Positions 55,854 to 64,000 of a DNA stretch of 64,000 nt are shown in pieces; positions within the stretch are counted from its first letter, which is position 1, and each line of letters opens with the position of its first letter. Origin of the DNA: Galeruca laticollis (lineage: Eukaryota > Arthropoda > Insecta > Coleoptera > Chrysomelidae); the NCBI GenBank assembly GCA_963921935.1, contig OY998181.1, positions 140,205,423-140,269,422 on the forward strand. The letters run 5' to 3'. The notes under the pieces were generated by a model. It did no database searches. It was not told the DNA's origin and worked only from the letters and a program-made list of their open reading frames with translations. The translations under genes were made by a program, and so were the position numbers.

Positions 55854-56620
55854 TTACAGATCATTTGAAGTTATCCCATCCATTCTTTCCAGTGCTGCAA
55901 CTTTTCTTTCATTTAGTTTCAATTTTCTTTCTAATAAATGTAACTTTTTATCCTCTAAATCCTTCTTTTCTTTTGTCTTCTTTTTTAAATCTGCAGTTTC
56001 TTCTCTTAATTTCATCAAATTAGTTTTCTTTAATTTTTCATTTTGTCGGTCGGCTCCTATTTTGTTCGGTATCATTTGACATGGTCACTTCCAGTAATCT
56101 CTTCTGTGCATTGAAATATAATTTCATCTCTTCGGATTGTTTTCATTCATGATAGCTGCAGGCAGTCGTTCAACATCTTTGTTGTTTTCGGAAAACTGCG
56201 ATTGAGTTTTTTTATTCGGTTCACTAGATACTTTGAGGAAATGTGGAGAACAAATATTTGGAGCTGTTCCCAGAATTTCCTCTATACTATAAAAAAAAAG
56301 GAAACGCATAGGTCCTCTTCCAGGTTTGGTTTTATTGTCTTTTCACATTTTTATAAGTTTTGACTAGATTTAGTCACTTCTTCTTACAATTATCTGCTGG
56401 AAATGATATGTTTTGTCTTAATAAAATATTACTGATATTTGAGAAAACATGTTTTCTCTTAATTGGATAATGCAGATGATCTTTATGTGACTCTACAGCT
56501 GAAATTAAAGCTACTGTTTCTTCATATGTCCACAATCATTTTGTAATGACTTGTATACCAATATTTCCTACATTACAATTTTCTTTGTCCAATTCTCTTT
56601 TTTTCTATTTCATCCTGAGA
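55854..56620 (-). pseudogene. Myb/SANT-like DNA-binding protein, broken
   Basis: The minus strand reads WTYEETVALISAVESHKDHL, KRKHVFSNISNILL and NCKKK, then TGA in place of Trp (about 56378), then LNLVKTYKNVK: a Myb/SANT (MADF-like trihelix) domain. Downstream are a linker (SSEPNKKTQSQFSENN) and a coiled-coil tail (DLEDKKLHLLERKLKLNERK) ending at 55854. Such proteins occur as accessory proteins of Harbinger-type elements and as host genes. No partner transposase lies nearby in frame. Confidence 0.6.
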
Positions 56621-57195
56621 TTCTAATTTAATATCATCGTTACTCATATCTTGCAATGATTCTTCATCTTGCTTATCATGTGTAAATTCAAATACATAAA
56701 AGGAGACAAAATTAATAATCACCTGATATCCATCTTTTTGTGTCTAATGCAATTGTTATGATTATGATTTTAAAAAATGCGGATAAACTATCAGAAATCT
56801 TAGAATAAGAAACAGTTCTTAAATGCAATTCTTATTTAATAGAACAATAACCATACTTTTAAGACAGATCTGACATGGAAGTTCCATGTCACATGTTCTA
56901 TGATGGAACTTCTACAAATATCCGGCACAGAACGCAAAAAGTTTTCAACCCACTTAAAAATCACTTCTATGTTTAATGAAAAGCTCTCAGTTAAGGTAAG
57001 GGGAGAAGAAACTTTCTTAGTTAGTCTCACTTTGTATTCAACTTATGCCATATTAAAGAACATATACTTTTTCCTAATTTACTAAGACGAACTGAGTGAC
57101 TTAGTTAGTCTCAGTTAAACGTGGTAAAAATAATACAGCAAATATTAGTTATTTCTATTTGTAAAATTACCCAAAAAAAGGATGGTGTTTTCAGT
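56621..57195. other. No gene seen
   Basis: AT-rich spacer between two oppositely oriented Myb/SANT-like pseudogenes. Confidence 0.4.
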
Positions 57196-57525
57196 ATGAC
57201 CGAAAAGAGAAAAAAATCAACAAATTTCTCTCAAAATGAGAAAATAATGTGCTTATATTCAACAAGCACATAATAGAATGCAAGGAAGCAGCCGCGTTAA
57301 GCTTGAAGGATAAAGAACAGGTCTGGATAAAGATTGAGAGGGAGATTAATGCTCACTCAGACCAATAAAAATAAAGAAACTCGCAGATTTGTAGCAAATG
57401 ATAGGAAGGAATATTATGCTACGGGGGGAGGGATACTGTTCCCTAATGAGCGTGTCGTGAGCGGTCCATCTAAGGACTCCTTTGGTGAGAGACAACTGTC
57501 CTATACCACCAGCTCTCACCCATAA
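57196..57525 (+). pseudogene. Zeste-like Myb/SANT domain gene fragment
   Basis: Plus strand: MTEKRKKSTNFSQNEKIM, then in shifted frames NKHIIECKEAAALSLKDKE and QVWIKIEREINAHSDQ, then NKETRRFVANDRKEYYATGG. These are the three helices and the linker of the Myb-like domain typical of regulatory-protein-zeste-like insect proteins. At least two frameshifts. C-terminal coiled coil not found. Confidence 0.65.
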
Positions 57526-58997
57526 ACGATATGTTCGAATAATTCACAAATAAATAATAGTGTATATATTGAATTCATCACAACATCTATAGAGTTTGAA
57601 GGTGTTGATGTGAGAGGTTTTTCGTGTTTGTGGGGCAAGATGTTGGTTAGAAATCACCAAAACATAGGGAATTATCTGTTTTTTATCATATTTGAATGAA
57701 GCTAAAGTGATTTGAATGTTTAGTGGATACCTATCATATCATTTATTTACTATAAACATTGAAATACTAAAATAATATTCAAAATATTTACAATGATGTC
57801 AACACTTTATTACATAGTTCATACATACATCGCTATCTTCATTATATATAATAATCAGTTCTAAATTTGGCATTTACTTCATAGAGATTATCCAAAACAA
57901 AGACAAACCTAAAAGAATGAATACAAATATTTAGATCATTATAATACATAAGATTTAACAAGAATTTTGAAGCAAAATTACCATTTTCAAGATTTTATTA
58001 TTATTATTATTATGCAGAGAACTGTCAACCATATGTTCACGTCAAAATTATTTTAAAAGCATGGAATGCTAGCGACAGAATATTTTTGGCATGGAACTAT
58101 ATGTGTTTCTGATGGGTATATTTAGCGTTATGACGAGAAACAGCACACACATATTTTGATTAAATAGACATTTCAGGCCGAGTTTATATTGAACTCTAAT
58201 TGAGAAATATATGGAAAAGGATTGCATATTGGAGGGAAAGGGGTAAATTATTAATGGACTGCATTAGGTTATCTCCATAACTTTTAGAGTCTTCGAGAAC
58301 AATCGAAGGACCGCCGATAATCGGACCTTGTCATTCTTGGCTTAAGTCAAAGCCAGAGGAATGACTCCAATAAATAAAGCATCAGCTGAGATAAATGAAA
58401 GGCCAGACTTCCAGCAGTTATCTATTTATTTAAATAAACAGCTGGAAAAACTATAGTCTAAAATTGTCTAAGTACTTAATAAACACTATAGAAGATATAC
58501 ACAAATTATTGAAGTCCGTAATAGATATGAAGTTTATGACCCGTATTATTTGAAGTCTACACTAAATTAAAGAAACCAACCGCACAATTTACAGTTCACT
58601 ATTGAAGTTTATATATTATATTATTAGCAAATAGTCTGAAGTGATCAGCGATGGTAAATTTCAATGATAAACGATTTGGCAACTGTGTATGATAGATGGC
58701 TCCCACTTGGAACCACGTGAAAACTCGATTCAAAGTAACAAATTAAATTTACAAGAAACTGTACTTACAGTAATCCTTAACACAATCACTAACTTAAATG
58801 AACTAAATAAAATATAAGAAAACCCATTTTTTAGGGTAAGAAATAGAAAAATATTAGAGAGAAGCACTGAGTTCCACTCGGCAGATTGCCATGCTAACGA
58901 TTGACTTATTGGGTATTGTTTTTAGCGGTTTTTAAGAGAATCGGCTAACATCGCCCAATTTACGCGCCAGAAGGGAACTTTGGTTGTTGTAGCGTAA
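57526..58997. other. No gene seen
   Basis: About 1.5 kb of AT-rich sequence with a short (TTA)n run near 57990-58012. No coding region, TIR or LTR recognised. The last three bases (TAA, 58995-58997) are the left target duplication of the Harbinger element. Confidence 0.45.
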
Positions 58998-59039
58998 TGC
59001 TGCGTTGACACGGGTCAAGTGACTTGATCAACTGACTTG

Positions 59040-59403
59040 AATTCAAGTGAATTGAACGCTCAAACGATAATTAAAGATTTTTTGCTCCATTGTTAAATTT
59101 TGTCTTGCATATGGCTTCATTAAATATGGTTTTAACGGAAAAGCATCATCCGCAACGATAACAGATTTTGAGGGCATATTCAGTTGGGAATTTTCCAATT
59201 TTTGGTAAAGAGAGCTTTCACTAAAAATACTTCCATCTGAAGCTCTTCCTTGAGCTCCTATATTTACGTAGGTAAAGCAATAATCTGCGTCGACCAGCGC
59301 CAATAAAACAACACTATATGTTCCTTTATAATTAAAGAAATCTGAGCCTGCGTTTACGGGATTTCTTATTAAAATGTGTTTCCCATCCAGTGCCCCGATG
59401 CAC
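59040..59403 (-). pseudogene. Harbinger transposase 3, catalytic exon, truncated
   Basis: After an acceptor TTTGTTTCCGCAG the frame reads CIGALDGKHILIRNPVNAG (first Asp), DADYCFTYVNIGAQGRASDG (second Asp), VIVADDAFPLKPYLMKPY and KIFNYRLSVQFT. The expected continuation with the third acidic residue (as in RARQTVECAF of fragment 2) is replaced by TIR sequence. The frame itself has no stops. Confidence 0.85.
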
Positions 59404-59469
59404 TGCGGAAACAAAACAAAAATTTTGAAAAAAATGAAAATTTCTAATGAGATTTTTAAATTTGTTTCA

Positions 59470-60103
59470 GGACAGTCAATCCCAATCGACATATGATGAA
59501 GATATTTTATCTCCGCAGAATATGTCCAATACACCCGAGCCCCCCCCCCACAGCATAGACGAGAGTACACCAACACGAAGGTCTAACGTACAACGCTCTC
59601 AAAAAAGGACTAAAATAGAAACCCCTACTGACGTTACTGCCGCCGTAACGAAACTTGAAAATATTTGCAAAAATAGCGCACAGGCTCTAACAGAAGACGA
59701 GTTTGACACCTATGGAAGCTATATAGCAACACAGCTGCGATCTATGGAGCTGGAGAGAGCAATTGGTGTCCAAGCGTAATTTAACAACATTGTATCAAAG
59801 ACAAGAATAGAAGATTTAAAAGAAAAGAAAAAGAATGCCATGTACATTTCTAATACACCTTTAACTTCAAAGTCTCCATATTTGAATTCACCACCAACAA
59901 ACAGTTACGATTTAAATTATTCAGGATCAGCGAGTCATGATCAAAGTAATGATTTTTTAAATTCACCACCACCAAGTTATGGTTACGGTGAAGGGTATTC
60001 AGAGATAGAGGAGGACAGTAACCAAACGTCTACAAATCAGGGTCGCAGTGATATTTTATCACAAGCTGTCGGTTCCATACTCAATGATGATTATAATATA
60101 TAA
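59470..60103 (+). pseudogene. MADF/BESS-type protein, C-terminal exon
   Basis: Follows an acceptor-like AAATTTGTTTCAG. It encodes an acidic and Ser/Pro-rich segment (DSQSQSTYDEDILS), a basic patch (RRSNVQRSQKRTKIE) and a BESS-like motif (EFDTYGSYIATQLRSMELER). A TAA at 59777-59779 interrupts it; the frame reopens through a Ser/Asn/Tyr-rich tail (SPPPSYGYGEGYSEIEED) to 60103. The MADF exon itself is missing. It sits inside what would be an intron of the transposase gene, on the opposite strand. Confidence 0.65.
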
Positions 60104-60110
60104 AAAAATT

Positions 60111-60640
60111 TTAATGTGAAATATCTACCTGGCATAATAATATAAAATAAATGATTTTTAAGATTAATCTCACCTTTATGAATTCTTGTAATGCATCAGA
60201 AATTGCTTCCAGTGTATCAGGAATAAAACGGGATATTGTGCTTTTTGGTACGCGATAAAGAAATTCCAAACTTTTGAAAGAGTCACCGGTTGCTAAGTAC
60301 CGAAGTGTTATTTCTAATTTTAAATTAGGAGAAATCGCTTCTCGCATAAATGTGTTTGTTTTGGAGAGTTTTGGTGTTACTCTTTCCAGTAGAAAATTCA
60401 ACTGCTTCTCAGTCATTCTAAAAAAAATTTTATAATCTTCTGGTTCTTCATCTTTCAGTTCTTGTATTAACCTTGCCGATGCCCCTAGTTCACTTCTCCG
60501 TTTAATCCATTCTCTACACCAGAATCTTCTTTTCCGTCGAACAGTTTTATTGACAATTTTTTCTTTTATTTCATTAGCAATACCTAGAACTGTTTGTAAA
60601 ATAACTCTTGATGAATCTTTCTCGGCACCATTTTTTTTGC
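60111..60640 (-). pseudogene. Harbinger transposase 3, N-terminal exon
   Basis: The minus strand is open from about 60620: LGIANEIKEKIVNKTVRRKR, RFWCREWIKRRSELGASARL, DYKIFFRMTEKQLNFLLERV, LRYLATGDSFKSLEFLYRVP and EAISDALQEFIK. The last is followed by a GTGAGA donor near 60178. The exon that should join it to CIGALDGKH is absent. No convincing ATG in the right frame before the TIR. Confidence 0.8.
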
Positions 60641-60747
60641 TGAAATGCCGTCATGTCAAATGAAACGTGTAAACCTTTTCAAGCGTTCAATTCATTTGAA
60701 TTCAAGTGAGTTGATCAAGTCACTCGACCCGTGTCAACGCAGCATAA

Positions 60748-61367
60748 GGGTAAAGTAAACAGTATAATCAGGGCCGTACGGACCCGCTTTGTGCGAATTT
60801 TAATTGAAATTCGTACAGATATGTATTTCGGAGTAATTAGATTTGTTTATATGAGAATGGAAAGGTAATACATAATAAGAGGTTTTTTTAAAAAATAGGG
60901 ATAGTTTTTAGAGAGGTTGAGTTTTAATTCAGTAGATTAAATTATTTTGGAAATGATAAGAACATTAAATATCCTAATATACGAGTAGTTAAAAAAGATA
61001 TGAAATTAAATAAAAAGACCTCGGATATGTAGATAGTTGTAAGAAAATCTAGTTAGATGATTAATTTTGTCCATGACAACGGGAAGAAAAAACAGTTTGT
61101 TGATTTGGAAGCTATCAGTAGTCTGTGGTGTGATATTGTTGACGGAGGACATATGTTAAGTAAAATTTTAAAATTCAAGTAAATATAAGTCTAGTCCTCA
61201 TATAATTATCGAAAATCACATATGAAGAAGATTTGATTAACATTTTTAACAGCTCTCCCTTTTCCATGTGTGATGATATTGACACAGAACTACCCTCTTC
61301 CCTAGTAGACACCAATGAGGAGCGAATGGACATGTATCCGCAGCCAAGGTAAACCAAATCACACACA
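60748..61367. other. No gene seen
   Basis: AT-rich flank. GGGCCGTACGGACCC near 60770 is a short near-palindrome of unknown meaning. Confidence 0.4.
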
Positions 61368-61389
61368 CGTTAATACATTTTTATTTAAC

Positions 61390-61417
61390 GTTTCGGTCTT
61401 TCCATGATCTTCATCAG
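61390..61417 (-). ncRNA. Hammerhead-like core, left copy
   Basis: Minus strand: CTGATGA (61417-61411), then AGATCATGGAAAGACC, then GAAAC (61394-61390). Stem II is weakened relative to the right copy (GATC against GACC). Confidence 0.4.
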
Positions 61418-61606
61418 AAATAAAATTTTTGTTAAAACTTCGACAAACGTTCATTCAATTATTCAATATATTTTATAGCTGTTTAGGACGTATCACATAA
61501 CAGAATATAACTCACACACAAGCAAAACGAACATTTTAAAAATATGACATATGACTGTCATATTTTTAAAATGTTCTGTCGAAGTTTTAAGAAAAATTTT
61601 ATTTCT

Positions 61607-61634
61607 GATGAAGGTCATGGAAAGACCGAAACGT
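61607..61634 (+). ncRNA. Hammerhead-like core, right copy
   Basis: CTGATGA (61607-61613), extra A, GGTC / GACC perfect 4-bp stem with ATGGAAA loop, GAAAC (61630-61634). The conserved core boxes are both present. The downstream strand reads GTTAAATAAA and offers no clear stem III closing with a GUH triplet. Confidence 0.45.
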
Positions 61635-61750
61635 TAAATAAAAATGTATTAACTACTAGTTAAATGTCTTTAAAAATGGTCTTCAATCCCAAGAATACAA
61701 AATAAACAATATATAATTAAATAAAAAAGACCAAGAACCAAAAAAAGCGA

Positions 61751-61802
<52 letters not shown>
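61751..61802. repeat. (TA)n microsatellite
   Basis: About 26 perfect TA units; no element is inserted in it. Confidence 0.95.
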
Positions 61803-61805
<3 letters not shown>

Positions 61806-63186
61806 ATTATATGTATACTTATGTATCTTTATATAAATGTCACACGTTGTTGGTGCTAATTTATTATATAGCCACGTTGGGATGCCAATTTACTATGTTT
61901 TCCTTGGTATGTTTTGTTTTTTTATATTTATTTATGTTTTATTTTTATTTAATGTTAACTTTTATCTGATATAACTAATTAATTTTAATTACTATCAAAC
62001 CTTTATTAATGTATTACTATTTAATTGTTAGGATGCCAATTTAATTCATTTATTATTATTGTTTCAAATTTTTTTTTTAATTTTCTTTCCCAATGAATAA
62101 ATTAATTTCATTTCTTACCTTTTTTTCTTAAATTCCTCTCCTTCAAATATTTGTGAAACATGAATTTATCTCAGGGTGATTAGTCTCAAAAACGGAAATT
62201 AGATATGTTAGCAATTAAACAAATTTTTGACTAAAATCATTTTGGTAAATTCAAATACAAATAGTTACAAATAATAAAATGTGATGGCTATGAAACTCAT
62301 TTGCATAATTTTCATATTGTTTTTTAAAAGCTTAGAAAGGACACCTGCAGATACAAGGCAATTTTTTTGTTAACACAATTTTTATGTGGAAAAGAATTTA
62401 TATTTTAAGCTTTCAAACAGTATGTTTAAAATCATTTCTCGTGGTGTATCGGTTTAAATTATTACAAATATTTTAGCAGAGTGAAGTTGATATTTATATA
62501 ATATATGTGCGTGTAAAGTGATAATTTTTGTGACTTATCAAAACTATTAATTTCTTATGAACTATAAACATGCAATTTACAATTATCAACAAATATCAGT
62601 TAAGTTGTAAATCTTATACCATTATCATTTAATATTTCACTTATATAGTTACTCCTAATATTACATTCAATTTCTTTATTAATTTTCGGCCTTTTAAAAT
62701 TTTAAGATCATTTGTTTAATCCAATAAGTTTGTTATATTATTTTGGACCAAAATAAATTCAAATATCACCAACCTGTTTGTAACTGCGCTTCACAAAATG
62801 TCCGCACTTAGACGCTGCATTGGTTCCTGATGCTAATTTATTTCTGGATAACTGGATACAATTGTTCATGTTCTGGGAATTTGATTCTCACTTTTTATTT
62901 CAATTATGCACTATATGATTTTAACTTTATATCATATTAATTACTATGATATTTCACCTTTTTATAAAATGTTCATTAACTTATTACAGAAACATCTCCC
63001 ACACTTGGCTTCTCTTCTCACTCTCCTCTTCTTGTTCATCAACAATTTGTTGCTAACCGGAAGTTTTACACTCTCTAGAATGTTCTATTCATAGTCCTAT
63101 TGTCTGATTGGTCAGCTCTAATTTTTATATATTGCAATTTCACAACAGAAATATTCAAAAACATATGTATACAATTTATTTCATAT
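61803..63186. other. No gene seen
   Basis: About 1.4 kb of AT-rich DNA without recognisable genes or repeats. Confidence 0.45.
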
Positions 63187-63829
63187 TTGTGGGAAATGGA
63201 AATCACAAAATAACGGATTTCAGCAGGGAAACCAAACGCTCATTTGTGTCTTCAATTGGAATATCCCGAGTTTTCAGGACAACAACCAACATCGACACGG
63301 AGGCGCATATAGCCCCCCCGCCATGACCTTCCGACCCATAGTAAATAACAAAGAAGATGTAGGAATATCGCGTGATATGTTAACAACAACAACAAAGAGA
63401 TTCATGGGTAATTCACGCAAAATAAGGGCTACCGAAATAGAGTGGTAACCGTGGACATGCATGTTTCTGGCTCATTTTGCCTCTTCAGCACGGCATAACC
63501 AAATAAGGATGTGAAATTTGGGAGAAAAGATGTTAATCGAAACATGGGAAAACACAAAATCTTCCAATCTTCCAATTGAAGACACAAATGAGCGTTTGGT
63601 TTCCCTGCTGAAATCCGTTATTTTGTGTTTTCCCATGTTTCGATTAACATCTTTTCTCCCAAATTTCACATCCTTATTTGGTTATGCCGTGCTGAAGAGG
63701 CAAAATGAGCCAGAAACATGCATGTCCACGGTTACCACTCTATTTCGGTAGCCCTTATTTTGCGTGAATTACCCATGAATCTCTTTGTTGTTGTTGTTAA
63801 CATATCACGCGATATTCCTACATCTTCTT

Positions 63830-63830
<1 letters not shown>
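63187..63830. repeat. Hairpin repeat with 211-bp inverted arms
   Basis: 63350-63560 and 63620-63830 are reverse complements with no mismatch seen by eye, separated by 59 nt. The loop and inner arm (63562-63636) are also complementary to 63187-63257, so a second pairing register exists. The outer end, AAAGAAGATGTAGG, leads on the right into a long (TA)n tract. A fragment of the same arm is at 30825. Open frames here mirror one another and are not proteins. A foldback element, a MITE dimer or an assembly artefact are possible. Confidence 0.85.

Positions 63831-63836
<6 letters not shown>

Positions 63837-63900
<64 letters not shown>
63837..63900. repeat. (TA)n microsatellite
   Basis: About 32 TA units between the hairpin repeat and the start of a gypsy LTR at 63901. 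Confidence 0.95.
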
Positions 63901-63904
<4 letters not shown>

Positions 63905-64000
63905 AACATACACTGTATTAATTACTTACTTTTGATGTGAAATTTATTTAAATGTTTTTGATTTTAGTTTGGCTAGCTCAGTTTGTCTTTAATATTTGTT
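63901..64000 (-). mobile_element. Start of a second gypsy LTR copy (cut by window end)
   Basis: TATTAACATACACTGTATTA and GTTTGGCTAGCTCAGTT match the LTR start at 20841 and 28818 with several substitutions and a small deletion. It is an older or different subfamily member, again placed directly after (TA)n. The rest lies beyond the window. Confidence 0.8.

Larger units (their letters stand above)
58998..60744. mobile_element. PIF/Harbinger element 3, rearranged, with TIRs and TAA duplication
   Basis: Terminal inverted repeats of about 62 bp (58998-59060 and 60681-60744) start TGCTGCGTTGACACGGGTC and contain GTGACTTGATCAACT and TTGAATTCAA; they are flanked by TAA on both sides (58995-58997, 60745-60747), the Harbinger target rule. 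Inside, transposase exons lie on the minus strand at both ends, and a MADF/BESS-type C-terminal exon lies between them on the plus strand. The last transposase exon runs straight into the left TIR and lacks its C-terminus. TIRs are well preserved, so the element may have been mobilised in trans. Confidence 0.9.
61368..61665. repeat. Inverted pair of Penelope-type ends around a palindrome
   Basis: 61368-61440 (minus) and 61575-61665 (plus) carry the same sequence in opposite orientation: CGAAGTTTTAA, ATTTTATTTCTGATGAAG, a spacer, then GACCGAAACGTTAAATAAA. Between them a perfect 20-bp-arm palindrome (61531-61576, AACATTTTAAAAATATGACA and its complement, 6-nt spacer). No coding sequence. It resembles the palindromic Penelope insertion at 38945. 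Confidence 0.8.

Noticed and set aside
55595..55864. 89-codon minus-strand frame at the Tigger right end
   Set aside because: It crosses the element border and has no domain signal.
63108..63751. Overlapping frames on both strands sharing a common peptide
   Set aside because: They are mirror readings of the hairpin repeat.

Overview
The window is eukaryotic and very AT-rich, almost certainly from an insect or a close arthropod. Introns with GT..AG borders, mariner, piggyBac, PIF/Harbinger, Tigger/pogo, Penelope, BEL/Pao and Ty3/gypsy elements, an RNA-virus L-gene fossil and long (TA)n microsatellites all point that way. I found no intact host gene, rRNA, tRNA or CRISPR. The whole 64 kb reads as nested mobile DNA, and nearly every coding stretch is a transposon protein or its remains.

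Layout. 0-5 kb: an element (1490-4575) with 38-bp terminal inverted repeats and a candidate 4-bp target duplication, carrying a broken gene of an insect family with D-N-C-x-G-Q and G-H-T motifs (DUF7869-like). 5.4-6.4 kb: 5'-truncated Penelope element. 6.4-11.5 kb: decayed Jockey/I-like non-LTR element. 12.1-12.8 kb: gypsy gag fused to integrase tail. 13.0-16.5 kb: mariner-type element with about 447-bp inverted repeats, a 173-bp tandem array and an apparently intact two-exon transposase, inserted in a (TA)n tract. 17.1-19.3 kb: second copy of the D-N-C/G-H-T gene. 20.8-30.8 kb: a complete, young Ty3/gypsy element with 1992-bp LTRs, in a (TA)n tract.

31.2-34.7 kb: a decayed gene combining DDE-like transposase blocks, a PHD-like finger, a YqaJ-type nuclease, a Ulp1/C48-type protease and a second finger. 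35.2-36.6 kb: endogenous fragment of a negative-strand RNA virus polymerase gene. 36.6-39.7 kb: third, intron-containing copy of the D-N-C/G-H-T gene, interrupted by a Penelope-derived palindrome with a 15-bp target duplication. 40.2-45.7 kb: two R1-like endonuclease fragments, a BEL/Pao 5' LTR plus gag, and a piggyBac 5' half.

45.9-48.9 kb: PIF/Harbinger gene pair (transposase plus convergent MADF protein) with a MITE in an intron. 49-50.8 kb: tyrosine-recombinase-like, Harbinger and Penelope fragments. 51-55.8 kb: Tigger/pogo element split by a 2148-bp solo-LTR-like insertion with a TGGT duplication. 55.8-57.5 kb: two Myb/SANT-like pseudogenes. 59.0-60.7 kb: a rearranged Harbinger element with clean TIRs and TAA duplication. 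61.4-64 kb: inverted Penelope-like ends, a hairpin with 211-bp arms, a (TA)n tract and the start of another copy of the gypsy LTR.

Best leads: the TIR-bounded D-N-C/G-H-T element, the transposase/YqaJ/Ulp1 gene, hammerhead-ribozyme-like cores at seven Penelope-type ends, and retroelement insertion into (TA)n tracts. All identifications come from reading motifs by eye; no database search was run.
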